Source: DASSKK01 sp035690495 (GTDB taxonomy: Bacteria; Actinomycetota; Actinomycetes; Propionibacteriales; Nocardioidaceae). From it: DNA of 64,000 nucleotides. The notes under the pieces are model-generated. The model did no database searches and was not told the DNA's origin. It saw only the letters and a list, made by a program, of their open reading frames with translations. Positions 16,766 through 25,309 of this stretch are shown piece after piece. The stretch lies in the NCBI GenBank assembly GCA_035690495.1, contig DASSKK010000069.1:9322-73321 (forward strand). Reading direction: 5' to 3'. Position 1 is the stretch's first letter, and each line of letters starts with the position of its first letter. The translations under genes and the position numbers were made by a program.

Positions 16766-18664
16766 GTGAGCCATTACAAGAGCAACATCCGCGACATCGA
16801 GTTCAACCTGTTCGAGGTGCTCGGCCGCGACGAGATCCTCGGCACCGGCCCGTTCGCCGACCTCGACTCCGACACCGCGCGGTCGATCCTGGCCGAGGTG
16901 GACCGGCTGGCCCGCGAGGACCTCGCCGCGTCGTTCGCCGACTCCGACCGGCAGCCGCCGACCTACGACCCGAGCACGTATGCGGTGCGGATGCCCGAGG
17001 GCTTCACGAAGAGCTACCGGGCGTGGATGGACGCGGAGTGGTTCCGGCTGATGCTCGACCCGGAGCTCGGCGGGCAGCGTACGCCGAGCACTCTCGCCTG
17101 GTCGGTGGCCGAGCTCGTGCTCGGCTCGAACCCCGCGGTGTGGATGTTCGCCTGCGGGCCGGCTTTCGCCAACGTCGTCTTCCGCAACGGCAACGAACGT
17201 GACAAGCAGACCGCCCGGCACATGGTCGAACGAGGGTGGGGCGCCACCATGGTGCTCACCGAGCCGGACGCCGGCTCCGACGTCGGCGCGGGCCGCACCA
17301 AGGCCGTGGCGCAGCCGGACGGCTCCTGGCACATCGAGGGCGTCAAGCGGTTCATCACCTCCGGCGAGCACGACATGGCCGAGAACATCGTGCATCTCGT
17401 GCTCGCCCGGCCCGCCGGGGACGACCTGCCTGAAGGCACCGGCGGCCCCGGCACCAAGGGGCTGTCGCTCTTCGTCGTACCCAAGCACCACTTCGACGCC
17501 AAGACCGGCGAGCTGACCGGCGAGCGCAACGGGGTCTACGTCACCAACGTCGAGCACAAGATGGGCATCAAGGTGTCCACCACGTGCGAGGTGACCTTCG
17601 GCGACCCCTCGGTCGGCGGCGGCGAGCCCGCCCGGGGCTGGCTGCTCGGCGAGGTGCACGACGGGATCGCCCAGATGTTCCAGGTGATCGAGAACGCCCG
17701 GATGATGGTCGGCACCAAGGCGATCGCGACGCTGTCTACCGGCTACCTGAACGCGCTGGACTACGCAAAGTCCCGCGTGCAGGGGCCGGACCTCGCGCAG
17801 GCGTCGGACAAGACCGCGCCTCGGGTGACGATCACCCACCACCCGGACGTACGCCGCTCGCTGATGACACAGAAGTCGTACGCCGAGGCGCTGCGGGCAC
17901 TGGTGCTCTACACCGCCTCCTGGCAGGACCGGATCCAACTGGCGGACCACTCTGCGGGCGATGGGGGCGAGACAGACGAGATGGCCCGCCGGGTCAACGA
18001 CCTGCTGCTGCCGATCGTCAAGGGCTACGGGTCGGAGCGCTCCTGGGTGCTCCTCGGCACCGAGTCGCTGCAGACCTTCGGGGGCTCCGGCTTCCTCGCC
18101 GACTACCCGATCGAGCAGTACGTCCGCGACGCGAAGATCGACACGCTCTACGAGGGCACCACCGCCATCCAGGGCCAGGACCTGTTCTTCCGCAAGATCG
18201 TCAAGGACCAGGCGAAGGCGCTGGGCCACCTCGCCGAGCAGGTCACCGCATTCCTCGAGTCCGAGGCCGGCAACGGGCGGCTGAAGGTGGAGCGCGAGCT
18301 GTTGGCACAGGGCCTGGAGGATGCACAGGCGATCGTGGCGACGATGATCGAGGAGCTGATGTCCGCCGACCCCGGCTCCGAGGGTGGCGACCCCCGCAAC
18401 GTCTACAAGGTGGGGCTGAACACCTCGCGGCTGCTGATGGCGCTCGGCGACGTCATCTGCTCATGGCTGATGCTGCGCCATGCCGAGGTGGCACTGGACA
18501 GGCTCGGCAGCGACGTGAGCGAGAAAGACCAGGCCTTCTACGAGGGCAAGGTCGCTGCGGCGCAGTTCTTCGCGCGGACCGTCCTGCCTCGGCTGTCCGC
18601 CGAGCGGGCCATCGCCGAAGGCACCGACCTGTCGCTCATGGACCTTCCCGAGGACGCCTTCTGA
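16766..18664 (+). CDS. Acyl-CoA dehydrogenase, FadE5-like long form
   Basis: A flavoenzyme of 632 residues that introduces the 2,3-double bond into acyl-CoA. The GTG start follows AAGGAAGGCGGAGG. The FAD-domain segments TEPDAGSDVGA and the substrate-lid region are present, and the catalytic Glu sits in DTLYEGTTAIQGQDL. The length beyond 600 residues and the C-terminal domain after the catalytic Glu match the FadE5 group rather than short-chain enzymes. It faces two operator-like sites upstream, consistent with control by fatty-acid availability. It is transcribed away from the TauE/Rrf2 pair over a 231-nt gap. Confidence 0.92.
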   Translation: MSHYKSNIRDIEFNLFEVLGRDEILGTGPFADLDSDTARSILAEVDRLAREDLAASFADSDRQPPTYDPSTYAVRMPEGFTKSYRAWMDAEWFRLMLDPELGGQRTPSTLAWSVAELVLGSNPAVWMFACGPAFANVVFRNGNERDKQTARHMVERGWGATMVLTEPDAGSDVGAGRTKAVAQPDGSWHIEGVKRFITSGEHDMAENIVHLVLARPAGDDLPEGTGGPGTKGLSLFVVPKHHFDAKTGELTGERNGVYVTNVEHKMGIKVSTTCEVTFGDPSVGGGEPARGWLLGEVHDGIAQMFQVIENARMMVGTKAIATLSTGYLNALDYAKSRVQGPDLAQASDKTAPRVTITHHPDVRRSLMTQKSYAEALRALVLYTASWQDRIQLADHSAGDGGETDEMARRVNDLLLPIVKGYGSERSWVLLGTESLQTFGGSGFLADYPIEQYVRDAKIDTLYEGTTAIQGQDLFFRKIVKDQAKALGHLAEQVTAFLESEAGNGRLKVERELLAQGLEDAQAIVATMIEELMSADPGSEGGDPRNVYKVGLNTSRLLMALGDVICSWLMLRHAEVALDRLGSDVSEKDQAFYEGKVAAAQFFARTVLPRLSAERAIAEGTDLSLMDLPEDAF

Positions 18665-18735
18665 GACATGAGTAAGCCATCGACCACTGGGTATAAGGGG
18701 GAACGCTTCACCAGTCGGCCACCGAAGGAGTGACC

Positions 18736-18945
18736 ATGGGTATCGGGATCGGCATCGCGCTGCTCGTGATCGGACTGATCATCGAGTTCGCGATCAACTT
18801 CAGCTCGAGCTACGTCGACAGCCAGGCGCTCGGCTGGATTCTCATCGTCGTCGGGATCCTGGCGATCATCCTCGCGCTGATCATGAACGCGCAGCGTTCC
18901 CGCACCAAGCACGTCGAGGAGCGGCGGTTCGACGACCGGCGCTGA
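18736..18945 (+). CDS. DUF6458 small membrane protein
   Basis: GAAGGAG lies 5 nt before the ATG. The 69 residues hold two hydrophobic segments (GIGIGIALLVIGLIIEFAI and LGWILIVVGILAIILALI) and a basic tail with many Arg. This matches the actinobacterial DUF6458 family of unknown function. Upstream, GGGTAT at about 18690 resembles the -10 of SigB/SigF-type promoters, which hints at stress control. A strong terminator follows. Confidence 0.75.
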   Translation: MGIGIGIALLVIGLIIEFAINFSSSYVDSQALGWILIVVGILAIILALIMNAQRSRTKHVEERRFDDRR

Positions 18946-18953
18946 CCAAAGCG

Positions 18954-18990
18954 CACAGGGGCGGTGGAGCGATGCTCTGCCGCCCCTGTG
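18954..18990 (+). terminator. Terminator hairpin after DUF6458 gene
   Basis: CACAGGGGCGG (18954-18964) pairs perfectly with CCGCCCCTGTG (18980-18990), loop of 15 nt. There is no long T-run, as is common in GC-rich actinobacteria. Confidence 0.75.
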
Positions 18991-19074
18991 TCATGCCTGC
19001 CACCCGCCTGGCGCGACGAGCGGGGCTAGGGTGAAATGTGAGGGAAGAGGGGACCACATCTTCGGAGGTGACTC

Positions 19075-20613
19075 GTGTACTACCCGCTGACCGTGCGCGA
19101 CTTCCTGGACCGCGCCGAGACCGTCTATCCCGACCGGGTCGCGATCGTCGACGAGCCCGACCAGCCCGCCGAGCCGCTCGGGGAGCTGACCTATCGCGAG
19201 GTCGCCGCGAACGCACGGGCCCAGGCGGCGCGGCTCGACCAGCTCGGCGTCCCCGTCGGCGGGCGGGTGGCGATCATCTCGCAGAACTCCGCGCGGCTGT
19301 TCACCTCCTTCTTCGGGGTCAGCGGCTGGGGCCGGATCCTGGTCCCGGTGAACTTCCGGCTCAGCCTCAAGGAGATCCAGTACATCGTCGGGCACTCCGG
19401 CGCCGAGGTGGTGTACGCCGACCCGGCGCTCAAGGACAAGCTGGACGGGCTCGACGTACCCCACAAGTTCGTGCTCGGCGACGACGACGCGCTCTACCTG
19501 CGCGACACCGAGCCGACACCCTGGACGGATCCGGACGAGTCCGCAACCGCGACGATCAACTACACGTCCGGGACCACCGCCCGGCCCAAGGGCGTGCAGC
19601 TGACCCATCGCAACCTCTGGCTGAACGCGACCGTGTTCGCGCTGCACGCGGGCGTCACCGACCGTGACGTCTACCTGCACACGCTGCCGATGTTCCACGC
19701 CAACGGGTGGGGGATGCCGTACGGCGTGACGGGGATGGGCGGCAAGCACATCGTGCTCCGTCAGGTGGAGGGCACCGAGATCCTGCGACGCATCGAGAAG
19801 TACGGCGTGACGATGATGTGCGCAGCGCCTGCCGTGGTCAGCGCCGCGCTCGAGGCAGCCCAGACGTGGGACGGCGAGATCCCCGGCCGCGATCGCGCAC
19901 GGATCATCGTGGCCGGCGCGCCTCCGCCGACGCGCACCATCGAGCGGGTGCACAGCGAGCTCGGCTGGGAGTTCTGCCAGATCTACGGCCTCACCGAGAC
20001 CTCGCCGATCGTCACCGTGAACCGGATGCGTGCGGAGTGGGAGGAGCTCGACCCGCACGAGCGCGCACGGCTGCTGGGCCGGGCGGGAGCCGTGGCGCTC
20101 GGCGTACGCGTGTCCATCGACGAGGAGGGCGAGGTCCTCACCTCCTCCAACCACAACCTGGACGGCTACTGGGAGCAGCCGGAGGAGACCGAGCGGGTGC
20201 AGGCCGGCGGGACCTTCCACACCGGCGATGGCGGCTACTTCGACGACGACGGCTACCTGGTGATCAGCGACCGCAAGAAGGACGTGATCATCTCCGGTGG
20301 TGAGAACGTCTCCTCCATCGAGGTCGAGGACGCGCTGATGTCGCACCCGGCGGTCAAGGAGTGCGCGGTGATCGGCATCCCGGACGACAAGTGGGGCGAG
20401 CTGGTCACCGGCCTGGTCGTCCGCAACGACGCAGCCGGCTCGCAGGTCACCGCCGAGGACCTGATCACGCACTGCCGCGACGGGCTTGCCGGCTACAAGT
20501 GCCCGAAGCGCATCGACTTCGTCGACGAGCTGCCTCGGACCGCGACGGGCAAGCTGCAGAAGTTCAAGCTGCGCCAGCCGTTCTGGGAGGGCCAGGAACG
20601 CCAGGTGAACTGA
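19075..20613 (+). CDS. Fatty-acid--CoA ligase (AMP-binding enzyme)
   Basis: It activates a carboxylic acid through an acyl-adenylate to an acyl-CoA. GGAGGTG precedes the GTG start at good spacing. The 512 residues contain the P-loop YTSGTTARPKGVQLTHRN (about 160-177), the A5 region YGLTETSP, the A7 region TGDGGYFDDDGYLVISDRKKD and the catalytic Lys region RTATGKLQKFKLR near the C-terminus. Size and motifs fit medium- to long-chain acyl-CoA synthetases of the AlkK/FadD group. A TAGGGT (19027-19032) may be its -10. It is followed 18 nt later by serA. Confidence 0.92.
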   Translation: MYYPLTVRDFLDRAETVYPDRVAIVDEPDQPAEPLGELTYREVAANARAQAARLDQLGVPVGGRVAIISQNSARLFTSFFGVSGWGRILVPVNFRLSLKEIQYIVGHSGAEVVYADPALKDKLDGLDVPHKFVLGDDDALYLRDTEPTPWTDPDESATATINYTSGTTARPKGVQLTHRNLWLNATVFALHAGVTDRDVYLHTLPMFHANGWGMPYGVTGMGGKHIVLRQVEGTEILRRIEKYGVTMMCAAPAVVSAALEAAQTWDGEIPGRDRARIIVAGAPPPTRTIERVHSELGWEFCQIYGLTETSPIVTVNRMRAEWEELDPHERARLLGRAGAVALGVRVSIDEEGEVLTSSNHNLDGYWEQPEETERVQAGGTFHTGDGGYFDDDGYLVISDRKKDVIISGGENVSSIEVEDALMSHPAVKECAVIGIPDDKWGELVTGLVVRNDAAGSQVTAEDLITHCRDGLAGYKCPKRIDFVDELPRTATGKLQKFKLRQPFWEGQERQVN

Positions 20614-20631
20614 AGCCCATAGAGTCGTCGC

Positions 20632-21828
20632 ATGAAGGCGCTGCTGCTGGAGAACGTCCACCCGCTCGGCTCGTCGATCCTCACCGAGGCCGGCTTCGAG
20701 GTCGAGACGCGCTCCGGCTCGCTGGCCGAGGCCGACCTGATCGATGCTCTCGAGGGTGTCGACCTGCTGGGCATCCGCTCCAAGACCGACCTGACCGAGA
20801 AGGTGCTGTCGGCGCACCCCGGCCTGGTCGCGATCGGCGCATTCTGCATCGGCACCAACCAGATAGAGCTTCCCGAGGCGACCCGGCATGGCGTCGCGGT
20901 GTTCAACGCGCCGTTCTCCAACACCCGCTCGGTGGTGGAGCTGGCGATCGCGAACATCATCGCGATGGCGCGACGGCTCACCGAACGCGACAAGGCGCTG
21001 CATGCCGGCGTGTGGGACAAGTCCGCGACGGGCAGCCACGAGGTGCGCGGCCGGACGCTGGGCATCGTCGGCTACGGCAACATCGGCTCGCAGCTCTCCG
21101 TGGTCGCCGAGATGCTCGGGATGCAGGTCTACTTCTACGACACCGACGAGAAGCTCGCGATGGGCAACGCCCGTCGTTGCGCCTCCTTGAACGAGCTTCT
21201 CGACAAGGCGGAGACGGTGACCCTGCACGTCGACGGCCGGTCCGGGAACGCCGGTTTCTTCGGTGCCGAGCAGTTCAAGCGGATGCGGCCACGGTCGCTG
21301 TTCCTCAACCTGTCGCGCGGCTTCGTCGTGGACTACCATGCGTTGCGGGAGGCCGTCCTCGACGAGCACGTCGCCGGCGCGGCCGTCGATGTGTTCCCCT
21401 CCGAGCCGCGTTCGCGCGGCGAGGCGTTCGACTCCCCGCTGCGGGGGCTGCCGAACGTCATCCTGACCCCGCACGTGGGCGGCTCCACCGAGGAGGCACA
21501 AGAGGACATCGGCCGCTTCGTGGCGACGAAGCTGCGCGACTACGTCCGCTCAGGAATCACCGCGCTTTCGGTGAACCTGCCCGCGCTGACGCCCGGCGTG
21601 TCCGCACACAGCCAGCGGATCGCCCACCTGCACACGAACACCCCCGGGGTCCTGGCCGACCTCAACCAGGTCTTCGCCGAGCACGAGGTCAACGTCGGCG
21701 CCCAGGTGCTCGCCACCCGCGACCAGACGGGGTACGTCGTCACCGACACCGACTCCCCGCTGTCGGCACAGGTGCTCTCCGACCTGCGCGCGGTCACCGA
21801 GACGGTGCGGCTGCGGGTCATCGACTGA
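20632..21828 (+). CDS. serA: D-3-phosphoglycerate dehydrogenase with C-terminal ACT domain
   Basis: The first step of serine synthesis: NAD-dependent oxidation of 3-phosphoglycerate. The 398 residues match the shorter E. coli-type SerA. The Rossmann motif GIVGYGNIGSQLS lies near residue 144, the catalytic region is LTPHVGGSTEEAQ, and the last about 75 residues (IAHLHTNTPGVLADLNQVFAEHEVNVGAQ) form an ACT domain for serine feedback. TAGAGT (20620-20625) ends 6 nt before the ATG with no Shine-Dalgarno sequence, so this gene probably has its own leaderless transcript in spite of the close upstream gene. Confidence 0.93.
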   Translation: MKALLLENVHPLGSSILTEAGFEVETRSGSLAEADLIDALEGVDLLGIRSKTDLTEKVLSAHPGLVAIGAFCIGTNQIELPEATRHGVAVFNAPFSNTRSVVELAIANIIAMARRLTERDKALHAGVWDKSATGSHEVRGRTLGIVGYGNIGSQLSVVAEMLGMQVYFYDTDEKLAMGNARRCASLNELLDKAETVTLHVDGRSGNAGFFGAEQFKRMRPRSLFLNLSRGFVVDYHALREAVLDEHVAGAAVDVFPSEPRSRGEAFDSPLRGLPNVILTPHVGGSTEEAQEDIGRFVATKLRDYVRSGITALSVNLPALTPGVSAHSQRIAHLHTNTPGVLADLNQVFAEHEVNVGAQVLATRDQTGYVVTDTDSPLSAQVLSDLRAVTETVRLRVID

Positions 21829-21840
21829 CCGAGCAGGCGT

Positions 21841-22122
21841 TCAGCGAGTGAGGACGAACTCGTCGAACTGTGCGACCAGTCCCGCCACGTCGAGGCCGGC
21901 ATCCTCTGCCACCACGGTGAGGAGCGCCCGTGCTTCCTCCCTGCATGCAGGGCAGCCCCGCAGGTGGGCGCGGAACGCCCCCCTGATCGGCAACCCGTGC
22001 AAAGCGAGCCCCTCGATCATCTGGTCGACTTGGTCGAAGCAGTCGTCGCACGACAGCCAGGGCTCGAAATCGGAGCTCAAGTGCTCGATCGCGTGACCGG
22101 TGAGGGACATAGGGCGGTTCAT
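21841..22122 (-). CDS. Zinc-finger (zf-HC2-like) anti-sigma factor, short cytoplasmic form
   Basis: A 93-residue protein overlapping the end of the sigma-factor gene as ATGA. It has a CDDC motif near residue 25 and an HxxxCxxC motif (HLRGCPACRE) near residue 53, the metal-binding pattern of ZAS-type anti-sigma factors. No membrane helix is present, so it would act in the cytoplasm and could sense redox state or zinc, as RsrA does. The inferred role is holding the adjacent sigma factor inactive. Confidence 0.83.
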   Translation of the reverse strand: MNRPMSLTGHAIEHLSSDFEPWLSCDDCFDQVDQMIEGLALHGLPIRGAFRAHLRGCPACREEARALLTVVAEDAGLDVAGLVAQFDEFVLTR

Positions 22123-22757
22123 CGGGCGGCTTCCTTCAGAGTCGGCGGTTCAATGAGCCCCTGGGCGACCAGGTCTCGACGGAGCCTCTTGCGCGCGTCG
22201 TGGAGCGTCTTGTAGACGGCGTTGCGGGTGGCGCCGAGCCGGTCGGCCACCACGTCGATCGGGATGCCGTCGATCACGATGGCGACCAGAACGCGACGCT
22301 GGTGTGCAGTGAGCTGGGTGTCGATGCTCCGCTTCAGCGCATTCGACAACATGCTCGTCACGGCGTGGTCATGGGGACTCGCGCCCTCCTCGACAGGTTC
22401 GGCGATCGCGAGGAGGTCGACGCTGCGCTCACGCCAAGTCGCCCGCCGTACCTCGACAGCGGCCTTGAGGATCGCGAACTTGTAGGCCCATGTCGTGAAC
22501 TTGCTGCGGTTCTCGAATGTCGACAGCTTGTTGATCACGTCCACGGTCGCCTCGTCAGCACTGCTTTGGATGATGTCGTCCCTGGTCGCCCCTCCGAGGG
22601 AGCGCGCCAACGCCGAGGTGGCCACATAGCGACCCGCCGCACGGGTCATCAGTGCGTGCAGCCGACGGACCGCGTCCTCGTACTCAGGGCCACCACCGCT
22701 CAACGGGACAACCCACTCGCCAGGGTCAGCAGTCTCAATGGCTGCCTCGCTCACCAT
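22119..22757 (-). CDS. ECF-type RNA polymerase sigma factor
   Basis: A sigma-70 family protein of 212 residues. The ATG at 22757 has GGAGG 5-6 nt upstream; an earlier in-frame start at 22871 would add residues unlike the family. Region 2 is seen at DDIIQSSADEATVDVINKLSTF and FTTWAYKFAILKAAVEVRR, and region 4 at LTAHQRRVLVAIVIDGIPIDVVADRLGATRNAVYKTLHDARKRLR. The co-translated zinc-finger protein is the likely anti-sigma. The divergent exported-protein gene across 171 nt is the most obvious regulon member, by context only. Confidence 0.88.
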   Translation of the reverse strand: MVSEAAIETADPGEWVVPLSGGGPEYEDAVRRLHALMTRAAGRYVATSALARSLGGATRDDIIQSSADEATVDVINKLSTFENRSKFTTWAYKFAILKAAVEVRRATWRERSVDLLAIAEPVEEGASPHDHAVTSMLSNALKRSIDTQLTAHQRRVLVAIVIDGIPIDVVADRLGATRNAVYKTLHDARKRLRRDLVAQGLIEPPTLKEAAR

Positions 22758-22770
22758 GGGCTCCTCCACA

Positions 22771-22806
22771 GTCAGGTCGACTCTCACCTTATGAGTGTGA
22801 CCTGAC
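22771..22806. promoter_or_regulatory. Nested inverted repeat in sigma-factor leader
   Basis: GTCAGGTC (22771-22778) and GACCTGAC (22799-22806) form a perfect 8-bp dyad enclosing an inner ACTC/GAGT pair. It lies 13 nt before the sigma ATG, with the ribosome site in between. It could be a protein operator or a leader RNA hairpin next to the ribosome site. Confidence 0.45.
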
Positions 22807-22928
22807 CTCGACTTCTTACCAACGGATTCCCTCAGGTGCACGGCCGGTAAGGACTCGCCGTTGGGCTGCACGAACCCACTAGACCGAGGAATCAGCGATC
22901 CCGCCCTCAGGCGAGCGAGGAGAATCAG

Positions 22929-23648
22929 ATGAGAGTCAACGTGCGCACGTCAAGGATCTCGGCGGTGGTAGCCGCCGGTGCCTTGTCGACCTTGCTGGTC
23001 GTCTCAGTGGGCGGCGCCAGCACCGGCGAGCCTGCCCGGAACTCAGCAACGGCGGGCGTTGCCGCGGCCACTGCGTCCCACGACATGGCCCAGATGGCGA
23101 CGCTGCCCCGAACCCGCAGCCAGGCTGCTCTCTATCGCGCGATGCGCGAGTTGTGGGTCCAGCACATGGAGTGGACCTACGCCACGGTCGCCGCGTTCGC
23201 CCAGGACTCGCCGGGTCTGGATGCCACGCTCGCGCGGCTGTTGCGCAACCAGGTCGACATCGGCGATGCTTTCAAGCCCTTCTACGGGACCAAGGCGGGT
23301 CACCGGCTCACCGTGCTCTTGCGGACCCACATCAACGACGCCGTGCCCGTGCTCGTCGCCGCCAGGAACGGTGACACAGCAGCGTTCAACAAGGCCGAGA
23401 AGGCCTGGTACGCCAACGCCAAGCGGATCGCCGACTTCCTCGCCGCTGCAAACCCGCACTGGGGCAAGAGGGCGATGGAGAAGATGATGAAGACGCACAT
23501 CACCCAGACGACGGCCTACGCGGCCGACCAGCTCCAGGGCCACTACGCGAGGTCGATCCGCGACTACGGCCGGGCTGAGAGCCACATGATGCAGATGGCC
23601 GACATGCTCAGCGCCGGTCTCATCAAGCAGTTCCCGCGCAAGTTCTAG
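22929..23648 (+). CDS. Exported four-helix-type protein of the WxxHxxWTR-like group
   Basis: A secreted protein of 239 residues with a signal peptide (MRVNVRTSRISAVVAAGALSTLLVVSVGGAS). GAGGAG lies close to the ATG. The mature part is helical. Segments LWVQHMEWTYATVAAF, LLRNQVDIGDAFKPFYG, AWYANAKRIADFLAAANPHWGK and the C-terminus MADMLSAGLIKQFPRKF closely resemble a family common in Bacillus whose members are often misnamed acetylglutamate kinase or glycosyltransferase. The family function is unknown; the recurring His/Trp/Met residues could bind a metal or small ligand. Its position beside the sigma/anti-sigma pair suggests an envelope-stress or redox role. Confidence 0.65.
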   Translation: MRVNVRTSRISAVVAAGALSTLLVVSVGGASTGEPARNSATAGVAAATASHDMAQMATLPRTRSQAALYRAMRELWVQHMEWTYATVAAFAQDSPGLDATLARLLRNQVDIGDAFKPFYGTKAGHRLTVLLRTHINDAVPVLVAARNGDTAAFNKAEKAWYANAKRIADFLAAANPHWGKRAMEKMMKTHITQTTAYAADQLQGHYARSIRDYGRAESHMMQMADMLSAGLIKQFPRKF

Positions 23649-23656
23649 TCCCAGAA

Positions 23657-23700
23657 GGTGCGGGCGGGAACGAGGCCAAGGTGGCGTTCCCGCCTGCACC
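23657..23700 (+). terminator. 16-bp terminator hairpin after exported protein
   Basis: GGTGCGGGCGGGAACG (23657-23672) pairs with CGTTCCCGCCTGCACC (23685-23700) with one G-T pair and a 12-nt loop. Confidence 0.78.
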
Positions 23701-23739
23701 ATGAGTCGCCGTGGGTCGGCGGGCCCTAGGGTGTCCGAT

Positions 23740-25233
23740 GTGAGCGACGAGAAGCAGAGCGAGACCGCGCCCGACAAGGGCGGCGGCACGACCGACTCCG
23801 CGACCACGAAGCCGGCCGAGCCGAAGGACGACCTGGTCACCAGCCAGCACACGTTGCGCATCGACCGGAAGAGCCTGGACTACACCGCAACGACCGGGCG
23901 CGTCGTACTCCGTGACGAGGTCTACGAAGACGGGAAGTTCGCCGGCTTCAAGGCCAAGGCGGAGATGTCGATGACCTCCTACGTCGCCGAGACCACCGCG
24001 GCGGCGAGTCGCCCAGTGACGTTCGCGTTCAACGGCGGACCCGGTAGCGCCAGCGTGTGGCTGCACCTCGGCCTGCTCGGGCCGCGCCGCGTCGTGATGG
24101 GCGACGTCGAGACGCTCACCCCTCCGCCGTACGCCATGGACGACAACGCCGAGTCGCTGCTGACGGTCAGCGACATGGTGTTCATCGACCCGGTGTCGAC
24201 CGGTTACTCGCGCGTGGTCGAGGGCGACAAGGCCGAGCCGTTCCACGGCTATCAGGGCGACGTCGAGTCGGTCGCCGAGCTGATCCGGATCTGGACCTCA
24301 CGCCACCGCCGCTGGATGTCGCCGAAGTTCCTGGCCGGCGAGTCCTACGGAACGTTGCGCGCGGCGGCGCTCGGTGAGCACCTGCAGTCCCGGCACGGGA
24401 TGTACCTCAACGGGATCATGCTGATCTCCAGCGTCCTGGACCTGTCGTCGATCGACTTCGAGAACCAGCGCAACGACCGGGCACACGCGCTGTACCTCCC
24501 GACGTACGCCGCCATCGCCCACTACCACGGCAAGCACGGCCGGCGGTCGCTGAAGTCAGTGGTCGATGAGGCCGAGGAGTACGCCGCGCGTGACTATCCG
24601 TGGGTGCTCTCGCGCGGAAGCCGGCTGACCCGCAAGGAGCGGGCCGCGGCCGTGCGCAAGGTCGCCGGGCTCACCGGGCTCTCGGAGGAGTACGTCGACC
24701 GGGCCGACCTGCGCATCGAGCACATCCGATTCTTCACCGAGCTGCTGCGCGACCGGCAGCTGTCCGTCGGCCGGCTGGACGCCCGCTTCACCGGCCCGGC
24801 GGCCAGCTCGATCGCGGAGCAGATGGACGCCGACCCGTCGCACGACGCGATCGCCGGGCCCTATGCGGCGGCGTTCAACCACTACATCCGCGACGAGCTC
24901 GGCTACGAGAACGACCTGCCCTACGAGCAGATCTCCCGACGGGTGCACCCGTGGTCGTTCAAGGACTTCGAGGGCCGGCCGATCGACGTGACGCCGAAGC
25001 TCGAGCGGGCGATGCGGCAGAACCCTCACCTGCGGGTGTACGTCGGCTACGGCTACTACGACGGCGCGACGCCGCACTTCGCCGCCGAGGACGTGCTCGC
25101 CCACCTGCAGATCTCCGACGACCTGCGAGCGAACATCGAGCACGCCTACTACGAGGCCGGGCACATGATGTATGTCCATGAGCCGTCGCGGCTGCAGCAG
25201 GCGAAGGACCTCGCCGCCTTCGTCACCCGCTGA
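23740..25233 (+). CDS. Serine carboxypeptidase-like (S10) peptidase
   Basis: An alpha/beta hydrolase peptidase of 497 residues. The oxyanion motif NGGPGSASVW is followed by the nucleophile Ser202 in GESYGTLRAA; Asp441 in GYYDGATP and His475 in AGHMMYVH complete the triad. There is no signal peptide, so it appears cytoplasmic, unlike vacuolar S10 enzymes of eukaryotes. The charged N-terminus is low complexity. The GTG at 23740 is chosen because TAGGGT (23727-23732) ends 7 nt before it and no Shine-Dalgarno sequence exists, the leaderless pattern seen at other genes here. The ATG at 23701 lies within the upstream hairpin region and is unlikely. Confidence 0.86.
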   Translation: MSDEKQSETAPDKGGGTTDSATTKPAEPKDDLVTSQHTLRIDRKSLDYTATTGRVVLRDEVYEDGKFAGFKAKAEMSMTSYVAETTAAASRPVTFAFNGGPGSASVWLHLGLLGPRRVVMGDVETLTPPPYAMDDNAESLLTVSDMVFIDPVSTGYSRVVEGDKAEPFHGYQGDVESVAELIRIWTSRHRRWMSPKFLAGESYGTLRAAALGEHLQSRHGMYLNGIMLISSVLDLSSIDFENQRNDRAHALYLPTYAAIAHYHGKHGRRSLKSVVDEAEEYAARDYPWVLSRGSRLTRKERAAAVRKVAGLTGLSEEYVDRADLRIEHIRFFTELLRDRQLSVGRLDARFTGPAASSIAEQMDADPSHDAIAGPYAAAFNHYIRDELGYENDLPYEQISRRVHPWSFKDFEGRPIDVTPKLERAMRQNPHLRVYVGYGYYDGATPHFAAEDVLAHLQISDDLRANIEHAYYEAGHMMYVHEPSRLQQAKDLAAFVTR

Positions 25234-25235
25234 GT

Positions 25236-25291
25236 CGGCGAGTCGGCGCGTCTGCAGGCTCCCACCCCGGCGAGTCGGCGCGTCTGCAGGC
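25236..25291. repeat. Two identical 24-nt direct repeats
   Basis: A 24-nt unit with core GAGTCGGCGCGTCTGCAGGC is present at 25236-25259 and 25268-25291, separated by 8 nt, between convergent genes. No tandem amplification or hairpin accompanies it. Confidence 0.85.
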
Positions 25292-25309
25292 GGGACGGGT
25301 CGACGGGGG

